Numbered from the stretch's first letter, positions 9,237-18,123 are shown. The stretch is 45,337 nt of DNA from Rahnella ecdela (GCF_019049625.1 NZ_JAFMOY010000104.1:1-45337), one strand, 5' to 3'. Numbers and translations: made by a program. The notes: a model not told the origin generated them from the sequence alone.

Positions 9237-9767
9237 ATGTTGCAATATCTTAACCGCTGCTCTCAAGGCCGCGGTGCATGGCTTCTGATGACTCTAACCG
9301 CCCTGGCTCTTGAGCTGGTCGCGTTGTATTTCCAACACGTGATGCTTCTTAAACCTTGTGTCATGTGTATTTATGAACGCTGTGCGTTGATGGGTATTCT
9401 GGCGGCTGGCCTGGTCGGTGCAATTGCCCCCTCCACCTGGCTACGTTATGCCGGTATTCTTATCTGGATTTACAGTGCTTACGAAGGGATCCGCCTGTCA
9501 TGGGAACACACCATGATCCAGCTGCATCCTTCTCCGTTCGCGACTTGTGATTTTGCTGCCCGCTTCCCGACCTGGTTGCCGCTGGACAAATGGTTCCCGT
9601 GGATGTTTATTGCCAGCGGTGATTGCGCGGAAAAGCAGTGGGAATTCCTTTCGCTCGGTATGCCGCAATGGCTGGTCGTTGTTTTCAGCGTATTTATGGT
9701 GATTGCGATCCTGGTACTGCTGGCACAGTTTGTGAAACCAAAACGTCGTGATTTGTTCGGCCGTTAA
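9237..9767 (+). CDS. dsbB: disulfide bond formation protein DsbB
   Basis: Inner-membrane quinone reductase that reoxidises periplasmic DsbA and passes electrons to ubiquinone or menaquinone. 176 residues, exactly the E. coli length, with four transmembrane helices. The two essential cysteine pairs are present at the classical positions: Cys41/Cys44 in [11 protein letters not shown] and Cys104/Cys130 (FATCDF, SGDCAEK). It lies 177 bases after nhaB and probably has its own promoter; AGGGA precedes the ATG. A strong terminator follows. Confidence 0.97.
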   Translation: MLQYLNRCSQGRGAWLLMTLTALALELVALYFQHVMLLKPCVMCIYERCALMGILAAGLVGAIAPSTWLRYAGILIWIYSAYEGIRLSWEHTMIQLHPSPFATCDFAARFPTWLPLDKWFPWMFIASGDCAEKQWEFLSLGMPQWLVVVFSVFMVIAILVLLAQFVKPKRRDLFGR

Positions 9768-9786
9768 TTAAGCACAGAATTCATCA

Positions 9787-9808
9787 GGGCGCCTCAGGGC
9801 GCCTTTTC
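9787..9808 (+). terminator. terminator of dsbB
   Basis: GGCGCC (9788-9793) pairs with GGCGCC (9798-9803) over a 4-base loop and is followed by TTTT. It lies 20 bases after the dsbB stop. Confidence 0.8.
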
Positions 9809-9886
9809 TATGGAAATCAGCATCTTTACGCAGGGAATGCAGACTCTTTTAATTTGAATGATTTATATGACTAATCTGGAACTGCT

Positions 9887-9988
9887 ATGAAAAATCTCCC
9901 TGTCTGGCTCATCTGGATAATTTGCGTCGGAGCCTGTGTTCTTTTCTGGGCCGCGGTCGGTTTCATTTTTTATGGATTCTTTAAATAA
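9887..9988 (+). CDS. candidate 33-residue membrane microprotein
   Basis: A short frame starting MKNLPVWLIWIICVGACVLF and ending in a hydrophobic, aromatic stretch and FFK. It forms one predicted transmembrane helix with a positively charged start, a layout common in enterobacterial single-helix microproteins. The ribosome-binding site is poor (CTGGAAC nine to ten bases ahead). It stands alone after the dsbB terminator and upstream of the AI-2E permease gene. I do not recognise a family. A chance frame cannot be excluded. Confidence 0.4.
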   Translation: MKNLPVWLIWIICVGACVLFWAAVGFIFYGFFK

Positions 9989-10142
9989 AGAGAAATACGA
10001 CAACGGGCCCGCTGATTTTTCCTCCGGGCCTTTAACAATCCGCAGTGTTGCCACGAATATTGAGCAAAAAAAGACCTTAATTTGTAAAAACCTCAATGAG
10101 TTCTATGCTACGAGGGCAAAAAGGTTCATCAGAGGAACAAGT

Positions 10143-11252
10143 ATGGTCGTCAAAGGGTTTTCAAAAGGTTTTTTCATCGCGATTCTTTTCATCGTAACTT
10201 TGGCTTTTTTCGATGTATTGAGGCCTTATTATTCTTCCGTGCTATGGGCAGTTATTCTCGCAGTTATTTTTAATCCGCTTAAAAACCGGCTTAAGCAATA
10301 TGTCGGTGACCGTAATGGTCTTGTTTCTTTTTTAACCGTTATGATTATTTGTCTGATTGTCTTCACACCGCTGGCGATTATTACTTCTTCGCTGGCCATC
10401 GAATTCAATGCGGTTTACACCAAACTTCAGGGGAATGACTCACAGTTGCCGGTCATGCTGACTGATACTATCCACCATTTACCGCGCTGGGCCAGACATT
10501 TCCTGTCGGAACATAATCTGGACAGTACGATTGAAATTCAGAAAAAGCTTTCCGACGTCGCCCTGCAAGGCAGTCAGTATCTGGCAGGCAGTGTATTTGT
10601 TATCGGTAAAAGCACATTCGGCTTTGTAGTCGGTTTTGGCATCATGCTGTATATCCTGTTCTTCCTGCTAAAAGATGGCGCCTATCTGGTCAATCTTACG
10701 CTGGAAGCCCTGCCGCTTTCCCGCCACGTTAAACACCATTTGTTTATGAAGTTTGCTGCCGTGTCCCGTGCAACAGTGAAAGGGACGGTAGTGGTAGCAA
10801 TCGTTCAGGGCGCTCTGGGCGGACTAGCATTTTATATTGCAGGTCTGGATGGCAGCCTTCTTTGGGGCGCGCTGATGGCTTTCTTGTCAATCATTCCGGC
10901 GGTAGGATCAGCCATTATCTGGGTACCGGCTGCCATTTATTTCTTCGCTTCAGGAATGCTGTGGCAGGGGATCTTCATCGTGGTCTTCTTCGTTGTGGTC
11001 ATCGGTATTGTCGATAACGTTTTACGTCCGCTGCTGGTCGGCAAAGATACCAAAATGCCGGATTACCTGATCCTTATCACCACGCTGGGCGGCATGGAAG
11101 TCTACGGCATTAACGGCTTTGTGATTGGCCCTCTGATTGCGGCATTGTTCATCGCCTGCTGGAACATTCTTTCCGGGCGCGATCATCAAAACAATACCGA
11201 TGAGATTGATGAAGATTTCATTGAAGAAGGTAAAAATCACCCGGAGGCATGA
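10143..11252 (+). CDS. AI-2E family transporter (PerM/YdiK type)
   Basis: A 369-residue polytopic inner-membrane protein. Two hydrophobic segments at the N-terminus (SVLWAVILAVIFNPL) lead into a soluble loop, then a cluster of helices with family motifs VAIVQGALGGLAFYIAGL, AFLSIIPAVGSAIIWVPAA and the C-terminal GGMEVYGINGFVIGPLIAAL. Family members have been linked to autoinducer-2 export or Na+(Li+)/H+ exchange; the substrate cannot be read from sequence. The frame is open further upstream, but the GAGGA at 10132-10136 six bases before the ATG at 10143, and the hydrophobic segment starting right after it, fix this start. The acidic tail DEIDEDFIEEG is cytoplasmic. Terminator at 11259. Confidence 0.9.
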   Translation: MVVKGFSKGFFIAILFIVTLAFFDVLRPYYSSVLWAVILAVIFNPLKNRLKQYVGDRNGLVSFLTVMIICLIVFTPLAIITSSLAIEFNAVYTKLQGNDSQLPVMLTDTIHHLPRWARHFLSEHNLDSTIEIQKKLSDVALQGSQYLAGSVFVIGKSTFGFVVGFGIMLYILFFLLKDGAYLVNLTLEALPLSRHVKHHLFMKFAAVSRATVKGTVVVAIVQGALGGLAFYIAGLDGSLLWGALMAFLSIIPAVGSAIIWVPAAIYFFASGMLWQGIFIVVFFVVVIGIVDNVLRPLLVGKDTKMPDYLILITTLGGMEVYGINGFVIGPLIAALFIACWNILSGRDHQNNTDEIDEDFIEEGKNHPEA

Positions 11253-11258
11253 TACGCA

Positions 11259-11283
11259 GGGCGTTTAGTTGAACGCCCGTTTT
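11259..11283 (+). terminator. terminator of the AI-2E transporter gene
   Basis: GGGCGTT (11259-11265) and AACGCCC (11272-11278) form a 7-bp stem with a 6-base loop, followed by GTTTTG. It lies seven bases after the stop codon. Confidence 0.75.
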
Positions 11284-11421
11284 GCGAATTGTTGTATTCT
11301 GCGTGAATTTCATGGGGGGGTGTTACAAACAACCCACTTTTACCAAATAAGATTATGCAGTTTTCAGAACCTGGCGTAGAAATAAATGGCAACTTACACT
11401 TTCGATCTGCAGGGGTAATAA

Positions 11422-11763
11422 ATGAAAAATATCATTTTAGGTATGATCGCAAAAATCTCCCGTATGGAAGCAGACACTAAACAGCTTACCGCGCAGGTTG
11501 AGGCGCAGTCACTTCTTCTCGGCGCGATTTTCATTACTGTTGGGAAAAATGGCGGACCGCAGGAAATCATCGAAAGCGTCAATAAAGCCATAAATTCAGT
11601 GCTCGACTCTGATGATGAAGTTGTTAAATCCGACGCCAAAATTTTGTTCGAACAGTTTCAGGCTCTGATTGAAATGACGCGACTTATCGATAAAGCCGAT
11701 CCGGAGCTGGATCCTGAAGCGCTGAATGCACTCGGTGCCGTCCGCCCCGATTCAGAAATCTGA
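11422..11763 (+). CDS. IraP-like anti-adaptor protein (RpoS stabilisation)
   Basis: 113 residues. The start MKNIILGMIAKISRMEADTK, continued by QLTAQVEAQSLLLGAI, resembles E. coli IraP ([20 protein letters not shown], then ELCAQVEALE). IraP binds the adaptor RssB and so protects sigma-S from ClpXP, mainly under phosphate limitation. The protein is mostly helical, with a likely coiled coil at residues 10-35, and is longer than E. coli IraP (86) by an acidic C-terminal extension (DPELDPEALNAL). AGGGG precedes the ATG at good spacing. It stands alone between two terminators. The identification rests on the N-terminal similarity only. Confidence 0.6.
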   Translation: MKNIILGMIAKISRMEADTKQLTAQVEAQSLLLGAIFITVGKNGGPQEIIESVNKAINSVLDSDDEVVKSDAKILFEQFQALIEMTRLIDKADPELDPEALNALGAVRPDSEI

Positions 11764-11781
11764 TGTCTTAGTCCGAAACAT

Positions 11782-11811
11782 AAAAAGCCCTGGCATTTGC
11801 CGGGGCTTTTT
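11782..11811. terminator. bidirectional terminator between the iraP-like gene and ycgN
   Basis: AAAAAGCCC-TGGC/GCCG-GGGCTTTTT hairpin with an ATTT loop; A-run on the left and T-run on the right, so it serves both converging genes. Confidence 0.85.
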
Positions 11812-11837
11812 CATTTCAAAGCACAATCAAAACGAGC

Positions 11838-12296
11838 TTACTTCGCCCAGCTTGGCTTATTCATGATGTGATCCTGCCAGTCTTCGACGTCGTCTTCGCG
11901 AACAGCGATGTAACGTACGGAAATCTGCGCGGTGTGCATGGCCGATTTGGACGCTTTGTTCAGCAGCGGATGCCACGGCAACAGAGGTTTGCCCTCGCCT
12001 ATCAGGCGGTAGGCACAGGTAGGCGGCAACCAGTCGAAAGTGGTCAGGTTTTCACGCGTCAGTTTGATGCAGTCTTCTTCCAGCGTGAAACGGCGTTCGT
12101 AGTTGCGGCACTGACAAGATTTAATATTGAGCTGGTTACACGCGACGTTGGTGAAGTAAATCTCATCCGTGTCTTCATCAATCAGCTTATGCAAGCAACA
12201 TTGCCCGCAGCCGTCGCACAATGCTTCCCATTCTTGGTCAGTCATTTCAGACAGCGTTTTTTGCTGCCAAAAAGCGGGTTCAGTCATGATGTGCAT
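11838..12296 (-). CDS. ycgN: YcgN, UPF0260 cysteine-cluster protein
   Basis: 152 residues, very close to E. coli YcgN. The cysteine-rich signature [12 protein letters not shown] near residue 30 and [11 protein letters not shown] near residue 60 are those of the UPF0153/UPF0260 family, probably a metal or iron-sulfur cluster site. Its biochemical role is not established. Start: the ATG at 12296 has no good ribosome-binding site; the ATG at 12287 (MTEPAFWQQ) is an alternative with CGGA ahead. It lies downstream of ycgM on the same strand, as in E. coli, with a weak hairpin in the 98-base gap. Confidence 0.95.
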   Translation of the reverse strand: MHIMTEPAFWQQKTLSEMTDQEWEALCDGCGQCCLHKLIDEDTDEIYFTNVACNQLNIKSCQCRNYERRFTLEEDCIKLTRENLTTFDWLPPTCAYRLIGEGKPLLPWHPLLNKASKSAMHTAQISVRYIAVREDDVEDWQDHIMNKPSWAK

Positions 12297-12357
12297 CCGG
12301 TATAAATAAAAGAAGGGTGCTTATATAGACGCTTTAGCCGTCAGATGCAAGTAAAGC

Positions 12358-12378
12358 CGCCGGAAAGCTGCTCCGGCG
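12358..12378 (-). terminator. possible weak terminator between ycgM and ycgN
   Basis: CGCCGGA (12358-12364) and TCCGGCG (12372-12378) form a 7-bp stem. On the minus strand it is followed by GCTTTACTT, a poor T-tract, so termination may be partial and ycgN may be co-transcribed. Confidence 0.4.
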
Positions 12379-12394
12379 ACCTCATTGCAATGCG

Positions 12395-13051
12395 TTATAT
12401 CACGCGGGTAGTGACTTGCTTACCATTGAGTGTCGCTAAGATTTCATCGCCAGCCTGGAGAGGCCCGACGCCGTGAGGTGTACCGGTCAGAATAATGTCA
12501 CCGGCACGCAGCGTGAAGAAACGACTCATGTAGGCAATCAGCGGCAGAAGCGGCGTCAGCATGTCGCGGGTATTGCCTGACTGTCGCGTCTGCCCGTTGA
12601 TCTCCAGCAGTAATTCGGCCTGCTGCGCATCGCCAAATTCGCTGACCGGAATAAACCCACTGATAGGGCATGAGCCGTCAAATCCTTTTGCTCTTTCCCA
12701 GGGTTGTCCGGACTCTTTAAGTTGAGTCTGCAAATCCCGCAGCGTGAGATCCAATGCCAGCCCGTAACCGGCGATGGCATTAGCTACGCGATCTTCCGTT
12801 GCCTGTTTAAGCGGAGTACCGATCAGTACCGCAAGTTCGACTTCATGATGCACAGCGCCGAAATCCTTCGGGATCGCGACAGGCTGGCGAATATCGCAGA
12901 GCGCCGTTTCCGGTTTAATGAACACCAGCGGTTCAGCCGACTGCTTGCCGCCCATCTCTTTGATATGGTCTGCATAGTTATTACCGACACATACCACCTT
13001 GTTCACCGGAAAATCGAGTAATGCGCCGTGCCAGTCTCTGTGTTGGTACAT
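12395..13051 (-). CDS. ycgM: YcgM, fumarylacetoacetate hydrolase (FAH) family protein
   Basis: 218 residues (E. coli YcgM 219). Opens with KVVCVGNNYADHIKEMG and contains the metal-binding FAH signature HHEVELAVLIG, then GYGLALDLTLRDLQ and the C-terminal DIILTGTPHGVGPL. The family includes fumarylpyruvate and acylpyruvate hydrolases; FAHD1-type members act on acylpyruvates or oxaloacetate. Cytosolic, Mg2+ or Mn2+ dependent. It sits between the transglycosylase gene and ycgN, on the same strand. Confidence 0.95.
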   Translation of the reverse strand: MYQHRDWHGALLDFPVNKVVCVGNNYADHIKEMGGKQSAEPLVFIKPETALCDIRQPVAIPKDFGAVHHEVELAVLIGTPLKQATEDRVANAIAGYGLALDLTLRDLQTQLKESGQPWERAKGFDGSCPISGFIPVSEFGDAQQAELLLEINGQTRQSGNTRDMLTPLLPLIAYMSRFFTLRAGDIILTGTPHGVGPLQAGDEILATLNGKQVTTRVI

Positions 13052-13077
13052 ACAGCCACTCCTTGATGTGAGGAATA

Positions 13078-14259
13078 TCAGCCGCTGAACGGATTATGCG
13101 GTGCCGGCGCTAAGGGTGCAGAAGGTGCAGGTATGTTCTGAACCGGTGTTGTCGCGCCGGAAACCACCGGTGTCTGCGCGCCTGTTACAGCATCAGCCAT
13201 CATGCCGATACTCAGTGCGAAATAGGTCGAACGGTTCCAGTGCATGATCGTACGGAAGTTATCGTAAACCAGGAACGCGCGCCCCTGCGTATCATCCGGT
13301 GTGATCATCCATGCGCGGGTGGCTGTCGATGCCAGCGGGCTGCCATCCACCTGGGTTACACCAAGTTGCTGCCAGTAACGGGCCGGATGCATCTGATTAT
13401 TTTTAAGCCCTGTCAGATTGCCGTCAAAGTTAGCGGGTAATTTGACTTCCTGTCCCCAGCCCTGATCGCCCTTCCAGCCTTCTTTAGATAAGTAGTTGGC
13501 CGTTGAGGCAAACACATCGTCGGTGTTTTTCCAGATATCGATTTTCCCATCGCCGTTACCGTCCGCGCCGTAAGTCAGATAAGAGCTTGGCATAAATTGC
13601 GATTGCCCCATCGCTCCGGCCCAGGAACCTTTCATCATGTCGCTGCTGGCTTTGCCCGAATCGACAATTTTAAGTGCTGACATAAATTCTTTGGTGAAGA
13701 AGGCTTCACGACGACCTTCAAAGGCAAGCGTTGCCAGCGCTGAGAACACATCCTCTTTACCCTGAATTTTGCCGAAGCTGCTTTCCATCGCCCACAGCGC
13801 CACGATGAACTGTGGTTGTACACCATAGCGGTCGCTGGCTTTTGTCAGCGCAGGCAGGTTGTTCTGCAACTGCTCCTGCCCCTGTTTGATTTTCCATTCA
13901 GGGAGTACGCGCGTCAGATAATCGTCGAGGGTGATTTTTTTCTCTAACTGATTGCGGTCTGAATTGATCACGCGGTCGACGAAATGGATATTCGCGAAGG
14001 TACTGTCGATGGTCTGCTGGCTGATGCCCTGAGCGAGCGCCTGCGCTTTGAGTTGTTCGATATAAGCCGGGAATTCAGCGGGGTCCCGCCCCTGCTCTGC
14101 CAGAGATGTTTTGCCTGAAGGCGCTGCCGGTGCGGCGGCGGCAGGCTGTGTTGCCGGAGTGGATGGCGTGGTGGTTTGCCCTGAGGTAGCTTTTTGTGCT
14201 GCACAACCGCTGAGGATGATCAGCGGTGTTAACACAGCCAGTGCCGACAATTTCATCAA
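13078..14259 (-). CDS. MltB-type lytic murein transglycosylase lipoprotein
   Basis: 393 residues. The N-terminus is a lipoprotein signal (LSGC, Cys19) followed by an Ala/Pro/Thr linker to about residue 50, then the SLT_2/MltB catalytic domain. The catalytic Glu is Glu159 in ALWAMESSFGK; MGQSQFMPSSY and ADGNGDGKIDIWKN, the Ca-binding-like loop, are family hallmarks. It cleaves glycan strands in peptidoglycan with 1,6-anhydro product. This locus is not the E. coli mltB site; a similar gene beside ycgL is familiar from Yersinia and Serratia. Translation may start at the second Met. 26 bases upstream of ycgM, so possibly co-transcribed. Confidence 0.92.
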   Translation of the reverse strand: MMKLSALAVLTPLIILSGCAAQKATSGQTTTPSTPATQPAAAAPAAPSGKTSLAEQGRDPAEFPAYIEQLKAQALAQGISQQTIDSTFANIHFVDRVINSDRNQLEKKITLDDYLTRVLPEWKIKQGQEQLQNNLPALTKASDRYGVQPQFIVALWAMESSFGKIQGKEDVFSALATLAFEGRREAFFTKEFMSALKIVDSGKASSDMMKGSWAGAMGQSQFMPSSYLTYGADGNGDGKIDIWKNTDDVFASTANYLSKEGWKGDQGWGQEVKLPANFDGNLTGLKNNQMHPARYWQQLGVTQVDGSPLASTATRAWMITPDDTQGRAFLVYDNFRTIMHWNRSTYFALSIGMMADAVTGAQTPVVSGATTPVQNIPAPSAPLAPAPHNPFSG

Positions 14260-14378
14260 TTTCTTCCTTTTGACTTCTGCAAGTGATTCATCGTTCTAAG
14301 CTTTGAGCACTACAACGATGAATGCAAGTCATCACGTCCGAAAGTTCGAGGAATGCCGAAACAAATGTCAGGAATGCG

Positions 14379-14651
14379 TTATTTACTGGTGTCGCTAAGA
14401 TGGATATTCAATAAACTTTCTGCCGGCGGTGGGACCTGCAGATAATAACCCTGATCTTCGAGAGACTGACGGACTTTAGCAATATCGGCCGCTGCCAGTT
14501 TTTCACGGTTCGCCAGATTTAACATCATTGCGAACTGAGGCACACCAAAACCTTTCAGTAATTCTTCAGGCACACGGGAAAAATCGTCTTTTTTTTCGAC
14601 ATACAGATAAGTCTGGTCGCGTTTAGTACTTCTATAGATCACACAAAGCAT
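14379..14651 (-). CDS. ycgL: YcgL domain protein
   Basis: 90 residues, strongly matching E. coli YcgL from its internal [20 protein letters not shown] onward (here [45 protein letters not shown]). A small alpha/beta fold of unknown function. It is divergent from minC with 136 bases between the starts, the usual enterobacterial arrangement, so this gap must hold both promoters. Confidence 0.95.
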   Translation of the reverse strand: MLCVIYRSTKRDQTYLYVEKKDDFSRVPEELLKGFGVPQFAMMLNLANREKLAAADIAKVRQSLEDQGYYLQVPPPAESLLNIHLSDTSK

Positions 14652-14787
14652 TTTTTTAACTCTATTTTATTGAAACGGTGGCTTGCCTAGATATAACTGT
14701 AACTATAACATGCTTATCGTACATCGGAATATCGCCCCCCGAGTCGTATTCCGGGGATTTAGAGTTGCTGAGACTGAGTCAGGATAG

Positions 14788-15477
14788 ATGTCACAATCGC
14801 CAATAGAACTAAAAGGCAGCAGTTTTACCTTATCGGTTGTTCATTTACATAGTTCACAACCAGAGGTTATTTATCAGGCATTACAGGAAAAAGTGGAGCA
14901 AGCTCCGGCCTTTTTGAAAAATGCCCCTGTTGTTATCAACGTTGCTTCACTCACAGGTGCGGCAAACTGGAAAGACATTCAACAGGCTGTCGCTTCTGCA
15001 GGCTTTCGCGTTGTTGGCATCAGTGGTTGTAAAGACGAAGCGCAAAAACGCGCACTTTCCCGCACCGGTTTGCCGCTGCTGAGTGAAGGTCGTGCCCAGC
15101 GTATCGCTGCTGAACCACCGGTTCCTGTCGTGCCCGACAATGCCCCGGCCAAGACACGCATTGTCAGTACCCCGGTCAGATCCGGCCAACAGATTTATGC
15201 CCGTAACAGCGACCTCATCGTGACCAGCAGTGTCAGCGCAGGTGCGGAACTGATTGCCGATGGCAATATCCACATCTACGGCATGATGCGAGGCAGAGCG
15301 TTAGCTGGCGCCGCAGGCGATGCAAATTGTCAGATTTTTTGCACGCAATTAGGCGCTGAACTAGTCTCTATCGCAGGGCAATACTGGTTGAGTGATCAAA
15401 TCCCGGCCGATTACCTCGGTCAGGCAGCGCGCCTCAGCCTGATAAATAATGTGTTAACCATACAACCTTTAAACTAA
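14788..15477 (+). CDS. minC: septum site-determining protein MinC
   Basis: 229 residues (E. coli 231). MinC inhibits FtsZ ring assembly away from midcell. The N-terminal FtsZ-inhibiting domain starts at [15 protein letters not shown]; the linker around residues 110-130 is Pro-rich; the C-terminal beta-helix that dimerises and binds MinD begins near [20 protein letters not shown] and includes [14 protein letters not shown]. First gene of minCDE, with 24 bases to the minD ATG. Confidence 0.97.
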   Translation: MSQSPIELKGSSFTLSVVHLHSSQPEVIYQALQEKVEQAPAFLKNAPVVINVASLTGAANWKDIQQAVASAGFRVVGISGCKDEAQKRALSRTGLPLLSEGRAQRIAAEPPVPVVPDNAPAKTRIVSTPVRSGQQIYARNSDLIVTSSVSAGAELIADGNIHIYGMMRGRALAGAAGDANCQIFCTQLGAELVSIAGQYWLSDQIPADYLGQAARLSLINNVLTIQPLN

Positions 15478-15501
15478 GCCCTTTTGACAAGGAATCCATT
15501 C

Positions 15502-16314
15502 ATGGCACGCATCATAGTTGTTACATCGGGTAAAGGGGGCGTTGGCAAGACCACTTCAAGCGCGGCCATTGCTACCGGTTTAGCTCAAAAAGGCAAAAAG
15601 ACTGTTGTTATCGATTTCGATATCGGTCTGCGTAATCTCGATTTGATTATGGGCTGTGAGCGCCGGGTGGTTTATGATTTCGTGAACGTGATCCAGGGTG
15701 ATGCCACGCTGAATCAGGCGCTTATCAAAGATAAACGCACTGAAAACCTGTTTATTCTTCCGGCTTCACAGACGCGCGATAAAGATGCGCTGACCCGTGA
15801 AGGCGTAGAGAAAATCCTGAACGATTTAGGCGAGATGGAATTCGATTTCGTCGTGTGTGATTCCCCTGCTGGTATCGAAACCGGCGCGCTGATGGCACTG
15901 TATTTCGCCGATGAAGCCGTGATCACCACAAACCCTGAAGTCTCGTCCGTTCGTGACTCCGACCGTATTCTGGGCATTTTGTCTTCAAAATCCCGCCGTG
16001 CGGAACTGGGCCAGGAGCCTATCAAAGAACATCTGCTTCTTACCCGTTATAACCCGGGCCGTGTCAGCCGTGGCGACATGCTGAGCATGGAAGATGTGCT
16101 GGAAATCCTGCGCATTCCTCTGATCGGGGTTATCCCTGAAGATCAGTCTGTACTGCGTGCGTCCAATCAGGGCGAACCGGTCATTTTGGATCAGGAATCC
16201 GATGCAGGTAAAGCGTATGACGATACTGTCAGCCGTCTGCTTGGGGAAGAACGTGCATTCCGTTTCATTGAGGAAGAGAAGAAGAGTTTCCTGAAACGCC
16301 TTTTTGGGGGATAA
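15502..16314 (+). CDS. minD: septum site-determining ATPase MinD
   Basis: 270 residues, the E. coli length. The deviant Walker A GKGGVGKT is at residues 10-17 (Lys11, Lys16) and the C-terminal amphipathic membrane-targeting helix is KKSFLKRLFGG. MinD binds membranes with ATP, recruits MinC and is released by MinE, giving pole-to-pole oscillation. The frame could start at 15484, but AAGGAA just ahead of the ATG at 15502 and identity to the E. coli N-terminus (MARIIVVTSGK) fix the start. Confidence 0.98.
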   Translation: MARIIVVTSGKGGVGKTTSSAAIATGLAQKGKKTVVIDFDIGLRNLDLIMGCERRVVYDFVNVIQGDATLNQALIKDKRTENLFILPASQTRDKDALTREGVEKILNDLGEMEFDFVVCDSPAGIETGALMALYFADEAVITTNPEVSSVRDSDRILGILSSKSRRAELGQEPIKEHLLLTRYNPGRVSRGDMLSMEDVLEILRIPLIGVIPEDQSVLRASNQGEPVILDQESDAGKAYDDTVSRLLGEERAFRFIEEEKKSFLKRLFGG

Positions 16315-16317
16315 ACC

Positions 16318-16587
16318 ATGGCATTGTTAGATTTCTTTCTGTCCCGCAAAAAATCGACAGCCAATATAGCCAAGGAACGGCTACAGATCATCGTAGCCGA
16401 ACGGCGTCGTGGGGATAGTGAACCGTCGTATCTGCCTGAACTGAAACGCGATATTCTCGCAGTCATCTGTAAGTACATTAAGATTGACCCGGAAATGCTG
16501 CAGGTTCAGTTCGAGCAGAAAGGTGACGATATTTCCGTACTGGAACTTAACGTCACCCTGCCAGAGTCGGAAGAAGCGCCTAAATGA
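16318..16587 (+). CDS. minE: MinE topological specificity factor
   Basis: 89 residues. The N-terminal [20 protein letters not shown] contains the membrane-anchor and MinD-activating segment, and [12 protein letters not shown] the anti-MinCD helix; the rest ([20 protein letters not shown]) is the dimerisation domain. It starts three bases after the minD stop, so translation is coupled. Last gene of the operon. Confidence 0.98.
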   Translation: MALLDFFLSRKKSTANIAKERLQIIVAERRRGDSEPSYLPELKRDILAVICKYIKIDPEMLQVQFEQKGDDISVLELNVTLPESEEAPK

Positions 16588-16630
16588 CAGCAGTCCATTT
16601 AGCCTGTTTACAGGTGTTTTTTTCAGCATA

Positions 16631-16666
16631 GCGCCCTCTGTTTCCTCAGGGGGCCACTGTTTTTTT
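16631..16666 (+). terminator. candidate terminator of minCDE
   Basis: GCCCTCTG (16633-16640) pairs with CAGGGGGC (16647-16654) over a 6-base loop with one G-T pair; a run of seven T follows after five bases. A smaller hairpin CCTG-TTTA-CAGG with its own T-run lies just upstream at 16603-16623. Confidence 0.6.
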
Positions 16667-16880
16667 CACAATTTTCCCTGTTATTCTTATTTCCCCTCCC
16701 AATAACCACTGTATATAAATCCACTAAATGGATTCATTTACCGACTGGTTTCATTTATTCCGGAAAATTTTGATTAAGACTCATCTCATTCATGCTTGAA
16801 ATTGATATCCCTACACTGATTTAATTCGGTATACCTCATCACGACGTGTTATCTGCAACCATTTTCCGCTAATGCTTTTA

Positions 16881-16931
16881 GCAGTGAATAAAAAAGAGCG
16901 GGACATTTGCCCGCTCTTTTTTATTCACTGC
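16881..16931. terminator. bidirectional terminator with perfect 22-bp stem between minE and rnd
   Basis: The left arm 16881-16902 and right arm 16910-16931 are exact reverse complements (22 bp) around a 7-base loop. The stem holds a GC core (GAGCGGG/CCCGCTC), then A6/T6, then GCAGTGAAT/ATTCACTGC outside the U-tract. The A6/T6 allows termination from both strands, serving minCDE and rnd. I see no gene in the remainder of the 375-base gap 16588-16962. Confidence 0.8.
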
Positions 16932-16962
16932 CTGAATTCATTTTTCCTTCTTAACGAAGGAA

Positions 16963-18084
16963 TCAATAATTGCTCAGAATTTCATTAAGCCTTTCAGCTA
17001 ATAATTTTCCGCGCCAGCCACTGATTAATTCCGGCTGTGATTCTTTATCTTTTAACTTCCAGTGATAAGTCAGCAACTGGTTAATCTGACGACGCGATGC
17101 CAGTAATTCAACACTCAGTTTGCTTTCTTCGCTCACGGTCTGGATCAGGGCCTTGATGTCTTTGAAGACTTTGCGATAACCCGGCTGATCGATAAGGTTC
17201 GAAATCGGTGCAGGAAGGTCAGATTCATCCAGCCCATTGGATTCTTCCACCAGTGCCAGGAGCGTGCGCCCGTGATAGCGAATTTCAGGACCACTCAGGC
17301 CCAGCGCTTCCAGCTCACCCAGAGAGGTCGGCTGATAGCGGGCGACCTGCCAGAGATTTTCCTCACGAACGACAAAGTTTACCGCCAGGTCACGCTGACG
17401 CGCCTGATTAAGACGCCATGCGGCCAACAGTTTCAGGCAACCCAGCTGACGTGGACGAAGCTGGAACGCATTGCCGATTTCCAGATAGGCCCGCTCAGGT
17501 TGCAGTACTTCGCTGCGACGACGGCAAAGTGCCAGACATTCGTCCAGCGCCGCGTCCATCCACCCTGCTTCTTCAGTCTCACGCATCAGCTGATCGGCCA
17601 GCGGCAGCAGATACCACACGTCAGCCGCTGCATATACGCATTGCTTTTCGCTAAGCGGACGGGCAATCCAGTCCGTCCGCGATTCACTTTTATCCAGCTC
17701 AACACCGGTGGTTTCTGCCACCAGACGGGCAAAACCACAGGAAAGCGGACGCCCGCTGAAAGCGGCCAGTATTTGCGTATCAATCAGCGGGGTTGGCATC
17801 ACACCAAAAGCATTCTGGAAAACTTCGAGATCTTCACTGCCGGCATGGAGGAATTTGATGACATCAGGATTAACCAGCAAATCAATGAAAGGCTGCCAGG
17901 CGGTGATCGGCAAAGGATCGATAAGCGTGAGCTGTTCGCCGTCAAAAAGCTGAATCAGGCCCAGTTGCGGGTAATAAGTGCGGGTGCGGACAAATTCGGT
18001 ATCCAGCGCAATTTTGCTGTGCGCTTGAGCCTGAAGACAAACCTGCTCCAGCGCGTCATTGGTAGTGATCAACTGATAATTCAA
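16963..18084 (-). CDS. rnd: ribonuclease D
   Basis: 373 residues (E. coli 375). A 3'-5' exoribonuclease that trims tRNA precursors and other small RNAs. DEDDy exonuclease motifs are visible: IALDTEFVRTRTYYP (Exo I), FLHAGSEDLEVF (Exo II) and the QCVYAAADVWYLLPL block (Exo III). One HRDC domain follows (RDLAVNFVVREENLWQVARY region, residues about 210-290) and then a second helical domain. It lies downstream of fadD on the same strand with 97 bases between, as in E. coli. Confidence 0.96.
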   Translation of the reverse strand: MNYQLITTNDALEQVCLQAQAHSKIALDTEFVRTRTYYPQLGLIQLFDGEQLTLIDPLPITAWQPFIDLLVNPDVIKFLHAGSEDLEVFQNAFGVMPTPLIDTQILAAFSGRPLSCGFARLVAETTGVELDKSESRTDWIARPLSEKQCVYAAADVWYLLPLADQLMRETEEAGWMDAALDECLALCRRRSEVLQPERAYLEIGNAFQLRPRQLGCLKLLAAWRLNQARQRDLAVNFVVREENLWQVARYQPTSLGELEALGLSGPEIRYHGRTLLALVEESNGLDESDLPAPISNLIDQPGYRKVFKDIKALIQTVSEESKLSVELLASRRQINQLLTYHWKLKDKESQPELISGWRGKLLAERLNEILSNY

Positions 18085-18123
18085 ATCTTAATTCTCTTAA
18101 TCATTACTGCGTTATAACGTGAC

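Noticed and set aside
10010-10042. GGCCCG/CGGGCC hairpin as terminator of the 33-residue frame
   Set aside because: The 13-base loop and only three T after the stem make it weak; not strong enough to list as a terminator.
9936-10142. Upstream extension of the AI-2E transporter frame
   Set aside because: The extra 69 residues are not family-like and overlap the small-protein frame; GAGGA before 10143 marks the true start.
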